In this document: positions 7,228-16,521 of the stretch, piece by piece
Numbering within the stretch: the stretch's first letter is position 1
How the letters are laid out: the number at the start of each line of letters is the position of its first letter
Source: a virus
Length of the DNA: 28,742 bases
Direction: 5' to 3' (one strand)
IMG/VR virus record: IMGVR_UViG_3300021960_008854
Location: 1 to 28,742 of that record
Translations under genes and position numbers: made by a program
Notes under the pieces: generated by a model
Told to the model about the DNA's origin: nothing
Database searches by the model: none
What the model saw: the letters and a program-made list of their open reading frames with translations, nothing else

Positions 7228-8452
7228 CTATACTTGCAAATCCAATTATACTACGTTTGTATTCTGTGCTTACATCTGGCAACAAATTATCTTTTAAAAA
7301 CCAACTACTACTATGCCATCTGCGTGTGTCAAAAATCATAGCTGTTCCTACTTCCCATTTGTATGCACTATGAAACTTCAAATCTGCATATTCTTTATAA
7401 TATTCTGTGCCGTGCGGATTATATTTTAATACTTCATCGTCAAACAAATAATCTTTACGATACTCATATACTTCGTTATTGTCTGCATATCTCATTTCGC
7501 CTTTTCTATATATTAGTTTTCGAGGAATACTAGATACAATATTATAATTTATAGTATACGGTTGTTTACAATTCCAATCTAAAGGAATAATCACTCCTAA
7601 AATAATATGACAATCGTGTGTAATTACTCCGTCTGCCTTAGGTTTCCAACTATTAGGAAAACTTGTGTAATCTGTATGTAATCCTGCAGGTTCTCCACTG
7701 TGGAAATATTCAAAATTCCAATCGTACTTGTGATCCATTAGTTTTGTAAAATAATCTGTCAGTTCTTTTTTTGTTTCAATCGGTACTGAACAAAATTTGT
7801 TAAAATTATTTCTACCTGTAAATTTTACATTATTAGAATCTAAATATTCTAATTGTTCTTGTTTATATTTTTCTACTGGCAAATCTATCGTGTGTGAACC
7901 AAAATTATTATAATATATTTTATAAGCAGCAGATCCGTTTGCTTCGCCTACTTTTATATTACCTAAAGAATTTATAGCATTTAATATTTTTTCACCATAA
8001 GTTTTATGTCTTAGATTTCTTGCTATTATTACACTGTCTTTATTTAAAAAAGTTTTTGCTTTATTGTAAACTTTTTTCCAGTCTATACTTTTTCCTACTA
8101 ACCCCATACTAACAATATCAAATTTATGTTCATAATTCCAGTCTTCAAAATATGCTTGATACATTTCTGCAAAAGGACAATTTTTGGAGAACATATCTTT
8201 TGTGATTACTTCTCCTAAATTATTTTCATCAAAGTAGCCTTTGTTCCAATCAATTTGTAATCGTACTTGCTCTTGTTCCCATGGATCAACTGCAACATAT
8301 TTCCAATCAGGAAATTTTGGCTGTAGGAAAGAAAACAGTCTTCCGGCGGCTGCACCAATCTCTAATATTGTGCCGGTCTTGCCAATGTTACGCATTTGTG
8401 ATGCTACAAGTTCCATTTCATCTATAGATATCCAACCATCGACTACTGTCAC
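7211..8452 (-). CDS. Fusion of SAM methyltransferase and 2OG-Fe(II) oxygenase-like domains
   Basis: A 413-aa two-part protein. Residues 1-180 look like a class I methyltransferase: motif I ILEIGAAAG (29-37), motif II acid D56 in VAVDPW, and FDIVSMGLVG (111-120). Residues 210-413 look like a 2OG-Fe(II) oxygenase: H259-T-D261 (GLHTDYTSF), H380 (RRWHSSSW) and R400 in KRSIIGFAS as the likely 2OG-binding Arg, with GTAMIFDTRRWH before the distal His. The fusion would methylate and hydroxylate a common substrate. The start is GTG at 8452, in a 4-nt overlap with the PLP enzyme gene, with AAGGA about 10 nt before it. The oxygenase call is somewhat firmer than the methyltransferase call. Confidence 0.75.
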   Translation of the reverse strand: MTVVDGWISIDEMELVASQMRNIGKTGTILEIGAAAGRLFSFLQPKFPDWKYVAVDPWEQEQVRLQIDWNKGYFDENNLGEVITKDMFSKNCPFAEMYQAYFEDWNYEHKFDIVSMGLVGKSIDWKKVYNKAKTFLNKDSVIIARNLRHKTYGEKILNAINSLGNIKVGEANGSAAYKIYYNNFGSHTIDLPVEKYKQEQLEYLDSNNVKFTGRNNFNKFCSVPIETKKELTDYFTKLMDHKYDWNFEYFHSGEPAGLHTDYTSFPNSWKPKADGVITHDCHIILGVIIPLDWNCKQPYTINYNIVSSIPRKLIYRKGEMRYADNNEVYEYRKDYLFDDEVLKYNPHGTEYYKEYADLKFHSAYKWEVGTAMIFDTRRWHSSSWFLKDNLLPDVSTEYKRSIIGFASIDVDRL

Positions 8453-9372
8453 TGTCTTTCATTCCTTTCAATTTGATTTAATCCCTTATCAGTACCACGC
8501 TCATCAAATATACCTTCTATTAGAAAACGTAAGGGTGTACGCACACCAAATTGGTGTTTGCCGTTTTCATCGGATAACCATCCTACATGTATACTATTGG
8601 TTTCTTCTAGATCAAAATCATTACAAACTTTTGAATATAATTCACTATAATTTGACCACCAATAATCAGGTCCAAAATGTCTCATTGCTTCAACGCCTAT
8701 CCACATATCACTTACATTTGCATAAGCAAAGTCGTTCATAATACTTATTGGTCCTACAGTTTTTTCTCTAGTATAACGAATACCGATACGTTGACTGCCC
8801 ATTCCTAATGCTTTGCTTAGACTTACACTTACGCTTTGTACAGCAGGATGTGTCACATCAAATTCAAAATTTCTACACTGCCCAAACCAAGCACCGTCAA
8901 TATGAACTGGAATATCATGCTCATCACAGTAATCTAACAATAAATCAAACTTATCGTGATAGCCGGTGGTGATACAACTAGGATAACTTACAATAAAAAC
9001 ATCGCCTTTGATCAATTCTTTGTAATTAGTTATTTGTTTGACTTTAAAATCTGTTAGTCGTCTGTGATACTTGTATTCACCTTTGTACGTAGCTATATTA
9101 GCGCCGTACAGCTGGTGTAGTTCGTCTAACTGATGTGTAGTACCAAGTATAGCATCTCTGCGTGTAAAGGTCTCTAAACCTATGTATTTTACATATTTAT
9201 GTGCATGTATCCAAGAGTCAACTTCTTTAAGAAAAACTTCTGTGTAAGCGTGTGGATCTTTTGGATAATCTTTCATTCTTAAATTTTGTCTAAATTTTGT
9301 AAACTTACTTAGGTACATAGGACGTTGACGTCTAGTGCCTAGCATTTCAAATGTTATATCTTCATACTTCAT
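8449..9372 (-). CDS. PLP-dependent aminotransferase-like enzyme (fold type I, compact)
   Basis: A 307-aa protein. VSYPSCITTG (128-137), IPVHIDGAWFG (154-164, with D159 as the PLP pyridine-N partner) and SVSLSKALGMGSQRIGIRY (182-200, with K187 as the Schiff-base Lys) form the typical fold-type-I series, in correct order and spacing. At 307 residues it is shorter than the usual 370-430: the N-terminal part before the PLP site and the C-terminal small domain both look reduced. It could be an aminotransferase, decarboxylase or lyase; motifs alone do not separate these. It overlaps the upstream radical SAM gene by 11 nt and the downstream fusion gene by 4 nt. Confidence 0.78.
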   Translation of the reverse strand: MKYEDITFEMLGTRRQRPMYLSKFTKFRQNLRMKDYPKDPHAYTEVFLKEVDSWIHAHKYVKYIGLETFTRRDAILGTTHQLDELHQLYGANIATYKGEYKYHRRLTDFKVKQITNYKELIKGDVFIVSYPSCITTGYHDKFDLLLDYCDEHDIPVHIDGAWFGQCRNFEFDVTHPAVQSVSVSLSKALGMGSQRIGIRYTREKTVGPISIMNDFAYANVSDMWIGVEAMRHFGPDYWWSNYSELYSKVCNDFDLEETNSIHVGWLSDENGKHQFGVRTPLRFLIEGIFDERGTDKGLNQIERNERQ

Positions 9373-10594
9373 ATTTGTCTAACCATGGCCACAATTCTCG
9401 CCAATTTGTTCCTCTACGTATATCAAATTTGTCTAGCATTTCTTTCAAATATTTTATATCTTCTAAAACATGTTCTTGCCTATTTACTTTTTTTCTAAAT
9501 CCGTCAATCCATACCTTCGTTTGTTTATCAGACGTATTTGCAATAGCTTGATCAAATTCTTTATCAAAAAATCCAAAAGGAAAGATACCTGCATCCATGT
9601 AAGGACGGCCGCAAACAAAACTCAAGCTATGTTTAAAATTTCTTATTTGTTTCCATTCTGTTATTTTTTTACACAAGTCTGGTAAAGTTTGCATTGTCAA
9701 GCTAATAATTGTACCATGTATTTTTAAATCAATATCTGGGTAATCATTTAAAATAGTTAAAAAGTTTTCTTCCCAGTTTTTTAAATTTAATCCTGTACGT
9801 ATATATTCTTGCTGTGGCCCCCAACAATCTAAACTGCATACTATTTGAACACCAAATAAATGATCACGTTGCTTTAAACTAGATAGCTTGTCTAACATTC
9901 TACGTAGTTTTTGATTTTCAACTTTTAAATTTGAAAAAATACCAAATCTTAAATCTGGACATGGTTTATTTTCAAAAAAATCTATATTTTTTTCTAATTC
10001 AGGTTGAAAGAAAGGTTCACCACCTAATACATTATAATGATAAATTTCTTTAGCATTTTTTTCTAACCATTTCCAATGCGCTTCGAGCATTTTAGGATAT
10101 TGCTTTCTACCTTCTTCTAATTTTTCTAATTCACGGCCAGCAATTGGGCCAAACTTTTTTTCCTCATATTCCCATACAGTGCTGTATTCTGCACTACAAT
10201 ATATACAACTAAGATTGCATAAATTATTGAAGTAAACTTCTACCATACGAGGTGTTACATTTATTGCCTTTGAATTTTTATCTAATTCAGGAGGAGCAAA
10301 ATCTGTATCAGCGTGTGCCTTAGTCCTATCGCTTGGTGCACCAGCTCTTTCTAAATTCCTACAATATTCGCAGCCGTCTCCAGGCCACTGTCCATTCAGC
10401 ATTTTCTTGCGATGTTCTAATTTTAAAGGAGTATTATGAAAATCTTTATATGTTTCAGGTGTAATATTACTTGATTTGACTCTATGACAACTATTAGTTG
10501 AACCTTCCATTAGCCTTATTGTACTCCACGTCCATTTGAGTAAACATACTGGATCATTTAATTTATATTTTTTTAAAAAATTGTCTTTTTTCAT
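9362..10594 (-). CDS. Radical SAM enzyme, N-terminal Cys/twitch class (divergent)
   Basis: A 410-aa protein. The radical SAM motif is CNLSCIYC (C126, C130, C133), followed by GGEP at 191-194. The N-terminal auxiliary region is present but altered: VCLLKW (16-21) in place of CxxPW, one Cys (C36, NSCHR) where relatives have CC, and CEYC at 75-78. YSTVWEYEEKKFGP after the cluster motif parallels the SxxW...K element of its relatives. The loss of one Cys from the CC pair may change or abolish an auxiliary cluster. The ATG lies 7 nt after the stop of the preceding radical SAM gene and has no strong ribosome-binding site. Confidence 0.9.
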   Translation of the reverse strand: MKKDNFLKKYKLNDPVCLLKWTWSTIRLMEGSTNSCHRVKSSNITPETYKDFHNTPLKLEHRKKMLNGQWPGDGCEYCRNLERAGAPSDRTKAHADTDFAPPELDKNSKAINVTPRMVEVYFNNLCNLSCIYCSAEYSTVWEYEEKKFGPIAGRELEKLEEGRKQYPKMLEAHWKWLEKNAKEIYHYNVLGGEPFFQPELEKNIDFFENKPCPDLRFGIFSNLKVENQKLRRMLDKLSSLKQRDHLFGVQIVCSLDCWGPQQEYIRTGLNLKNWEENFLTILNDYPDIDLKIHGTIISLTMQTLPDLCKKITEWKQIRNFKHSLSFVCGRPYMDAGIFPFGFFDKEFDQAIANTSDKQTKVWIDGFRKKVNRQEHVLEDIKYLKEMLDKFDIRRGTNWRELWPWLDKYEV

Positions 10595-10601
10595 TTGTTA
10601 T

Positions 10602-11498
10602 CTATATCCATTTTTCTACCACTGCGTCTAATTTACAAGGACATGCTCTATAATCGCATACAATAGGATCATCTGGCAATGTGTAGTTGCCTGTTTTAAT
10701 ATTACCTAAACTGCCGCCTACTCCTTTTGTACATCTTTTGATATTACCATTAGGCTCAACCATAAGTCTACGTATACCAGCTGTACAAGTATATCCTTCA
10801 AATTTATGTAATCCTTGATCTAATACTTTCATAAATTTCATAGGCTCACCATTAAAATGTAGTGTTTGAGGTATTTTCCAATCAATGCCAAACGGTCTCA
10901 TTTTATTATAACTATTATTCTGTATCCATTCACGTTGTTCGTCTGTATATTCAAAATAACTTGTACCATCTATACTTGTTCTAGTAAACTTTGGTGTTAT
11001 TTCAATGTTTAAATTTTTTAATCTTTCATACAATGCCTTTGCTCGTTCAAAGTTGTCGGGCACAATCATCAAAGGTACACTTACACTGGCCTTGTGTTGC
11101 ATTATTTTTGCAACTTCAACAAAGTGATCATCATTTGCTTCTTCGGCATGCCAACTTAAAAATACAAATGCACGTTGAGTTTTAAACTGTTCCCAATAAC
11201 GTAAAGTTCTGCTGGCATTTGTTGCATATTCTACAAAAACATTCTCATCGCTGATAGTATCTACAAACTCTTGAAACTTGGGCCACACTGTTGGTTCTCC
11301 ACCTAACACTTCGACATAAATGTATTTGTTACGTTTTTTTATATTTTCTATCAAGTCTATATACGGTTGCCAGTCGGTCGGCCATCTATGACTGCCATCT
11401 CTATGATAATCATTACAATAACTACAATTATAGTTGCAGACGTTGTGAACAAATAGTGTAAGCACACAACAGTCTAAATTTTCACTTGTTATATGCAT
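10602..11498 (-). CDS. Radical SAM enzyme with SPASM-like C-terminus (short)
   Basis: A 298-aa protein. CNYNCSYC (C21, C25, C28) starts almost at the N-terminus, and GGEP is at 66-69. The C-terminus has C238 (TCTAGIRRLMVEPNG), C256 (RCTKG), then C281, C286 and C288 near the end. The CxAG...PNG...RC...LGNI order is the SPASM signature, so auxiliary Fe-S clusters are likely. It shares this layout with the 370-aa protein at 2879, including the LGNI-TG segment. SPASM enzymes commonly modify ribosomally made peptides, but no precursor is adjacent. Its start lies within the end of the SGNH hydrolase gene (17-nt overlap), with GAGA 7-8 nt before the ATG. Confidence 0.93.
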   Translation of the reverse strand: MHITSENLDCCVLTLFVHNVCNYNCSYCNDYHRDGSHRWPTDWQPYIDLIENIKKRNKYIYVEVLGGEPTVWPKFQEFVDTISDENVFVEYATNASRTLRYWEQFKTQRAFVFLSWHAEEANDDHFVEVAKIMQHKASVSVPLMIVPDNFERAKALYERLKNLNIEITPKFTRTSIDGTSYFEYTDEQREWIQNNSYNKMRPFGIDWKIPQTLHFNGEPMKFMKVLDQGLHKFEGYTCTAGIRRLMVEPNGNIKRCTKGVGGSLGNIKTGNYTLPDDPIVCDYRACPCKLDAVVEKWI

Positions 11499-12099
11499 CT
11501 ATTTTCTCTTTAAATTTTTTTGCTGCTACCTTATGAGCGTTTTTGCCAGGATGTACTTTGTCTAAAGCTAAATCAATTTCTCGTATCTTTAAAAAATCCA
11601 CATCTTCAATATGAACTATATTAAATTTAGGTGGATTTACTATATATTTCAAATTAATTGTAAAATGATAGTTTTTTAAATTTAAATAATCTAAAAATAA
11701 TTTTGCATAATTCATACAAGTCCACATTTGATGATAATAATCAAATTCTCCAAGTTTTAATCTTTGTACATACCAAGGTTTCATAAAATTATCCAAAGGC
11801 AATGCCTGAGTCGCAATGCCATTTTCATCTATAATACAATCTCTTGTTGGATACGTCCATAATATAACAACTATATCTGATCTGCTGAAAGAAAAATTTT
11901 GAATATAATATAATATTTCTCTGTTAGATGCCCCACATTTTGAAAGATTAATTGTAGGTATTTTTAATTTTTTACCTAAAATATAAGGCCACGCAAATTT
12001 ACTAGGATTATCTCCCGGTTGGTTAGGACGCACATGACAATCTGGTAAACCATGACCATATGTGTAGCTGCAACCAAATGTGATCAATCTACCAGTCAT
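11482..12099 (-). CDS. SGNH/GDSL-type hydrolase
   Basis: A 205-aa protein from the ATG at 12099, chosen because AAGGA lies 8 nt upstream and because ITFGCSYTYG then begins at residue 6, as expected for this family; an open frame extends nine codons further upstream. Block I is GCSYTYG with nucleophile S11, block II KCGASN (with N59), block III WTYPTR (81-86), and block V D180-x2-H183 (DKVHPG). The full set of Ser, Gly, Asn and Asp/His residues is present. Family members deacylate sugars, lipids or peptides; removal or transfer of an acyl or acetyl group is plausible here. No signal peptide, so it is cytoplasmic. It overlaps both neighbouring radical SAM genes. Confidence 0.82.
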   Translation of the reverse strand: MTGRLITFGCSYTYGHGLPDCHVRPNQPGDNPSKFAWPYILGKKLKIPTINLSKCGASNREILYYIQNFSFSRSDIVVILWTYPTRDCIIDENGIATQALPLDNFMKPWYVQRLKLGEFDYYHQMWTCMNYAKLFLDYLNLKNYHFTINLKYIVNPPKFNIVHIEDVDFLKIREIDLALDKVHPGKNAHKVAAKKFKEKIDAYNK

Positions 12100-13435
12100 A
12101 AAATAAATCCTTGTATTGCGGTACAATATCTAAAATGTTTTGTTTACGTATTTTATCTAATTTTAATGTAGTATCAATAAACGTAGGTAAATGCTCGCTA
12201 TAATCTTCACTATTCATAAAACGTTCAACCTTGTTTAATATATCAACAAAGTTTGTTTTAATTTTTTGTTCATAATCTGTTGATTGAATCCATAACTTAT
12301 ATTCCGCAAATGTATTACATACCTGTTGTTTATATTCAGCAGGTAACATTTTTACATTATAATGTTTAGGTGCATGACACATATGATATGTTACTATAGG
12401 TTTTGCTGTGCTCAATGGATTAAATTTTGTTAAACCACTATCTACTAATTTCCAACGCATAAACTCAGGTAAGTGAAATAAATTCAACGGTGTTACAGTA
12501 TAAGTAAACCAACCTTTGAGATTTATATTCTGGTTAGCTTCTAGTTTTACCATATTATCATAAACTTTGTCCCAATTTGCAGGAGTTCGTTGATAATTAA
12601 AAACATCGCCATATCCGTCAATACTAGCACCTATACGTATTTGTTTAAATTTTTCCCATAATTTTACAATATTTTTTGTTACATTTGTCAAATTACTATT
12701 ATATTCTATTTCAATATTATGACTGTTTCCATTAGCAACTAGTCTTTCTAATAGTTCTAAATGTTCATCTATAATTAAAGGCTCACCGCCTACTATATAC
12801 ATACGCTTTGTATTGTGAGTGTGTTTTTCAAACTGATTCCAGAACCAATTGCTTTGTTTAAACCAATTATAGCTATCTGTTTCCCATCTGCCTTTTTCAT
12901 TTTTTTCTAAAACAACTGTACCATGAGTATCGTTAAATTGATTCCTATTGTGTAATTTTACATAATCATTAAACCATGTGTGACTTTCTGTAGGGCCACA
13001 CATGCGACACTTTAAGTTACAAAAATTTCCATATCGTATATCAAAAAATTCAATAGGTTGTGCATTAGTATCAATACTGCCATCTTCGTTGGTAACAGCT
13101 CTAGCTGCTTCTACATCAAAGTTACCACTATACTCACCCCACTCTAAAACTTCATGCTCACGTCTGCTTTTGATGCCATTTATTTCTTCTTGTCTACAAC
13201 GTTCACATTCTGGATGCCACTCGTCATTTAGCATTTTTAAACGTACTTCTTTAAGAAGTTCTCCGTTCCTGGCATTGTCAATTTCGTGCTTACCTATATT
13301 GTAGGGTGTGCCATCTTCCATCCTTACTATGCCTCTATTCTTAGTATAGCTATTGGTATTACAACAGATACGAATATCCCCGTTGTTTCTAATATTGATA
13401 CTATTCCACGGCATTGGACAAAATGTTTTAGACAT
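12089..13435 (-). CDS. Radical SAM enzyme, N-terminal Cys/twitch class (tandem copy A)
   Basis: A 448-aa protein. The N-terminal block is FCPMPWNS (5-12), NNGDIRICC (17-25) and CERC (77-80); then CNLKCRMC (C139, C143, C146) and GGEP (216-219). It is very similar along its length to the next gene upstream (13428), including FxDxRxGNxCNLKCRMCGPT, the YIVGGEPLxI segment, the IGASxDGxGD strand and the C-terminal HAPKHYNVKMLP region. The pair is a tandem duplication. The long insert (about 150-205) after the cluster motif and the 100-residue C-terminal extension are specific to this pair and the 466-aa relative at 20629. It starts in an 8-nt overlap and has no clear ribosome-binding site. Confidence 0.93.
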   Translation of the reverse strand: MSKTFCPMPWNSINIRNNGDIRICCNTNSYTKNRGIVRMEDGTPYNIGKHEIDNARNGELLKEVRLKMLNDEWHPECERCRQEEINGIKSRREHEVLEWGEYSGNFDVEAARAVTNEDGSIDTNAQPIEFFDIRYGNFCNLKCRMCGPTESHTWFNDYVKLHNRNQFNDTHGTVVLEKNEKGRWETDSYNWFKQSNWFWNQFEKHTHNTKRMYIVGGEPLIIDEHLELLERLVANGNSHNIEIEYNSNLTNVTKNIVKLWEKFKQIRIGASIDGYGDVFNYQRTPANWDKVYDNMVKLEANQNINLKGWFTYTVTPLNLFHLPEFMRWKLVDSGLTKFNPLSTAKPIVTYHMCHAPKHYNVKMLPAEYKQQVCNTFAEYKLWIQSTDYEQKIKTNFVDILNKVERFMNSEDYSEHLPTFIDTTLKLDKIRKQNILDIVPQYKDLFYDW

Positions 13436-14798
13436 CTTTAGGTTCAGTGTCCTTTAGTAATTCGTATAATTCTGGAATGTATGTTTCAATACTATGTCCA
13501 CGTATTTTATCTAAACGTCTTGTGGCTTCCCAGAACTGTGGTAAGTATTCGCTAAAATCTTTTGCATACATATAATCAATATATTGATTTAAAAGTTTTT
13601 CTACTTCACGCTTGCTGGCTTTTTTACGATCATCTGTAAAGTTACTGTCTTCGATCAGCTGAATAAGTTTAGGTTTATATCTTTCGTATTTGGCTTTAAC
13701 AGCATCTTTAGCAAATTGAGGTAACATACGCACATTGTAAAACTTTGGACCATGTAGCGGATGTGGTGTAATTATAGGACGTACATTGTCGTCATTTATT
13801 TTTGGTATTTTGTTTAATATAATCCATTCCATAAATTCAGGAAAATGTAAAACATTAAACACATTGATAGTAGCAGCAATCCATACTTTAAAATTACCTT
13901 CTGCTTTACTAAGTTTAATAAGATTTTCATGTATTTTATCAAAATGGCTTGGATATCTCATATAATAGTTTAAATCGCCAACTCCATCGACACTTGCACC
14001 AATTTGAATACGCTTAAAATGCTTCCAAACATCCCATGCTCGTTGAGGTATATTTGTTAGGTTACTGTTATATTCTACAGTAATTTTATTGGCAACACCT
14101 TCGTCTACACATTTCTGTAAAAATTCATAGTGCCTGTCAATCATAAGTGGTTCACCGCCTACAATATACAGTTTTCGTATTTCTTTAATATTGGCATCCA
14201 TTTGTTCCCAATAATGATCACTTTCGTGCCAATCGTATAAATTGTGCTCAGGTGCATATTTGCCTTTTGAATTTTTTACAAGGTTTACTTTGCCGTGACT
14301 GTCTCTATAACTAGGACCCCATAATTTTACTTGGTCTTCATACCACATATTACTATCAGTAGGACCACACATACGACATTTTAAATTACATAAATTGCCA
14401 AATCTTACATCATAAAAACTACAATCTATTGCATCAACATCAATAGTACCATCTTCTTGTGTATGCGATAATAAGTCTTCCCAATTATGATGTCCGCTGC
14501 GTATCCATATATCGTTTTCATAAACTTGTCGACTACGCATGCCTGATTCGTTTTCAGTTTGACATCTTACACAATCAGGATGCCATTCTCCATTCATCAT
14601 AGCTTTGCGTATATCTTTGGCTATATCACTATTTCTAGTTTCTTTTAAATTTGCAGTACGTGCATTGTAAACCTTGCCTTCAGAATCTTTCATTATTCCG
14701 CCAGTAGGACCGTGCTGTGTTTGACAACACACTCTTATATCGCCGTTAGCTCTGAGACTTTGACTCATCCACGGTATTGGACATAGTGTGTCTTTCAT
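13428..14798 (-). CDS. Radical SAM enzyme, N-terminal Cys/twitch class (tandem copy B)
   Basis: A 456-aa protein. It has LCPIPWMS (5-12), ANGDIRVCC (17-25), CVRC (76-79), CNLKCRMC (C137, C141, C144) and GGEP (214-217). It is the tandem paralog of the 448-aa protein just downstream. The two have separate substrate-contact regions in their C-terminal third, so they may act at different positions of one substrate. The 30-nt gap before it holds GGAG (14804-14807) 5 nt before the ATG, directly preceded by TATAAT (14808-14813). No good -35 box is seen, so a promoter there is doubtful. Family secure, reaction unknown. Confidence 0.93.
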   Translation of the reverse strand: MKDTLCPIPWMSQSLRANGDIRVCCQTQHGPTGGIMKDSEGKVYNARTANLKETRNSDIAKDIRKAMMNGEWHPDCVRCQTENESGMRSRQVYENDIWIRSGHHNWEDLLSHTQEDGTIDVDAIDCSFYDVRFGNLCNLKCRMCGPTDSNMWYEDQVKLWGPSYRDSHGKVNLVKNSKGKYAPEHNLYDWHESDHYWEQMDANIKEIRKLYIVGGEPLMIDRHYEFLQKCVDEGVANKITVEYNSNLTNIPQRAWDVWKHFKRIQIGASVDGVGDLNYYMRYPSHFDKIHENLIKLSKAEGNFKVWIAATINVFNVLHFPEFMEWIILNKIPKINDDNVRPIITPHPLHGPKFYNVRMLPQFAKDAVKAKYERYKPKLIQLIEDSNFTDDRKKASKREVEKLLNQYIDYMYAKDFSEYLPQFWEATRRLDKIRGHSIETYIPELYELLKDTEPKDV

Positions 14799-14828
14799 GT
14801 TTTCTCCATTATATACGTATTTAATAAA

Positions 14829-15974
14829 TTAAAATAATTCTGGCGTGATTAGTGGTTCAATTTTATCCCAAAGCTCAGGATTTTTATCCATCCAGTGTTC
14901 GTTTCTAATTTTGTTAAATTGCGAATCATTTCTTACAAACAAACCAAAATCGCCATCGACATTCATTTCATTTTTTAACAAATTTATAATTTTTTTATAA
15001 ATGACTGTTGTTTTACTTTCTAAATCATCTAGGTAATCTAAAAGCCAAAGTTTAATATCTTTTGGTAAGTTTCTAGGTTGCATCCATTGAGGGCCATCTA
15101 CAACAACACATTCATGATATAGTTCATTATCTTCACAAAAGTCAATTATTTCGTGTAACTTATTTACATTATAAGCACTAATAGCACTGTGAACATTTAT
15201 ATTGTTAAAATGCTGTTTATACCATTGCACATTTTTAGAAACATTTTTCCAATTACTATCTTTTCTTAAAAATTCATTGAGTGTACCGTAACTGTCAATA
15301 CTCAAATCAATATTTACATTTTTACATTGCTTTAACAAATCTAATAATTCATCGTCTGGAGTAATGCTTACATTTGTCACTAATAATATTGTAATATTTT
15401 CAAGTGTACATTTGTTCAAGACTTTTTTAAGTTTGGCTTGTTCCATCATAGGCTCTCCACCTAAAACTTTAATAAAACGTAAATCACTTAGATCGTAATT
15501 ATCAACAATTGTATTGTCAGTGATAACACCTTTAGGTATTTCCATGCCTAGTTTTTTAGCGTCACTATACCAATGTGTGCTCAGCTGAGGCATACACATT
15601 CTACACTTATTATTACACACGTTAGATAATGCTAGATCAATATTTGTAAGTTTTTTTATACGACCTAAACCTTCTTCTTCGCTTGGAAGTCCAAAGTCAC
15701 TACCCCAAGGTGCAATTAAATCTGTACGCATACTTCTTGCACTGTGTTTTTCATCTTCGTAGCATTTTCTACAACCATGCACATATTCATCATTGAGCAT
15801 TTTTTGGCGTAACCAATTCATATATTCGTGATTAAACGGATCAGGATGTGCTACATTTAGATCTTCAGGGACTTCTTCCTGTCTAAAGATACAACAAGGA
15901 AATATCTGTCCATCTGGACGCATCGCCATATGATGGAATGGCATTACACATGCATGTTTAGGTATCTTCTTCAT
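14829..15974 (-). CDS. Radical SAM enzyme, N-terminal Cys/twitch class
   Basis: A 381-aa protein. It has ACVMPFHHMAMRPDG (8-22), C27-C28 (FPCC) and CRKC (68-71); then CNNKCRMC (C120, C124, C127) and GGEP (172-175). The overall length and the LxYLDDLES-type C-terminal helices match the 393-aa protein at 6046 more than the 450-aa pair. The intact RPDG...CC block suggests a functional auxiliary site. The gene overlaps the dehydrogenase gene upstream by 17 nt and is followed by a 30-nt gap. The ATG is preceded by GGA about 8 nt upstream. Confidence 0.93.
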   Translation of the reverse strand: MKKIPKHACVMPFHHMAMRPDGQIFPCCIFRQEEVPEDLNVAHPDPFNHEYMNWLRQKMLNDEYVHGCRKCYEDEKHSARSMRTDLIAPWGSDFGLPSEEEGLGRIKKLTNIDLALSNVCNNKCRMCMPQLSTHWYSDAKKLGMEIPKGVITDNTIVDNYDLSDLRFIKVLGGEPMMEQAKLKKVLNKCTLENITILLVTNVSITPDDELLDLLKQCKNVNIDLSIDSYGTLNEFLRKDSNWKNVSKNVQWYKQHFNNINVHSAISAYNVNKLHEIIDFCEDNELYHECVVVDGPQWMQPRNLPKDIKLWLLDYLDDLESKTTVIYKKIINLLKNEMNVDGDFGLFVRNDSQFNKIRNEHWMDKNPELWDKIEPLITPELF

Positions 15975-16521
15975 ACCACATTTCCGGTTGCATAGGATCT
16001 ATACTAATTTCATTTATATTTAAGTGCTTTGGTTGATCTACAATCCACTTGATATATTCAGCAGCTACATCAATATCCATGCATTTTCTATCAGGGTGTT
16101 TTTCTTGATTATTACTAAGTGTTCCAAAACTAATATAACTTATTTTTGGTCCACTTGCCCATACACCTGTTAGTCCTAGCGTGTTTGAATAATCTCGCAA
16201 TGCTTTCTTTTCTGCATTATACAACCATGCGCCTCCTTTTTTTACTCTGTCTGTTGTGCTACCTATATTGATAATATGACAGTTGTGTTTTTCTAGCACA
16301 CACTTTTTATACACAATGTCTAACAAGCTGCTTTGATTAAATCTAAACAATGCACTACAATTTACAAAAACATCGTGTGCTAATACTGCTTCGGCACAGC
16401 GTTCCATGTCTAATTTTTTTCCAAAATCATAACCTGTTTCTCTACTGATAAATTCTGCATCAGGATATAACTTGTAAAGTGCAGCAGCTACTCCAAAATT
16501 TTTGTTACCTGTTATAATCAT
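15958..16521 (-). CDS. Short-chain dehydrogenase/reductase-like protein (compact)
   Basis: A 187-aa protein with the SDR pattern in order: a glycine loop TGNKNFGVA (4-12), VNCSA (53-57) in place of NNAG, IINIGSTTD with S88, and Y101-x3-K105 (YNAEK). Ser, Tyr and Lys are at normal mutual spacing. It is shorter than the usual 240-260 aa and has a shortened N-terminal half, the glycine loop being TGxxxFG rather than TGxxxGIG. It probably oxidises an alcohol or reduces a ketone with NAD(P)H on a pathway intermediate. AGGAG lies 6 nt before the ATG. It overlaps radical SAM genes on both sides by 17 nt. Confidence 0.75.
   Translation of the reverse strand: MIITGNKNFGVAAALYKLYPDAEFISRETGYDFGKKLDMERCAEAVLAHDVFVNCSALFRFNQSSLLDIVYKKCVLEKHNCHIINIGSTTDRVKKGGAWLYNAEKKALRDYSNTLGLTGVWASGPKISYISFGTLSNNQEKHPDRKCMDIDVAAEYIKWIVDQPKHLNINEISIDPMQPEMWYEEDT

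Noticed and set aside
12100-12126. Upstream extension of the SGNH hydrolase (nine extra codons)
   Set aside because: The ATG at 12099 has AAGGA at good spacing and starts right before the conserved block I; the extension only overlaps the preceding gene.
14808-14828. Sigma-70 promoter before the gene starting at 14798
   Set aside because: TATAAT is present but the -35 position reads TATTTT and the -10 directly abuts the ribosome-binding site; readthrough from upstream explains expression.
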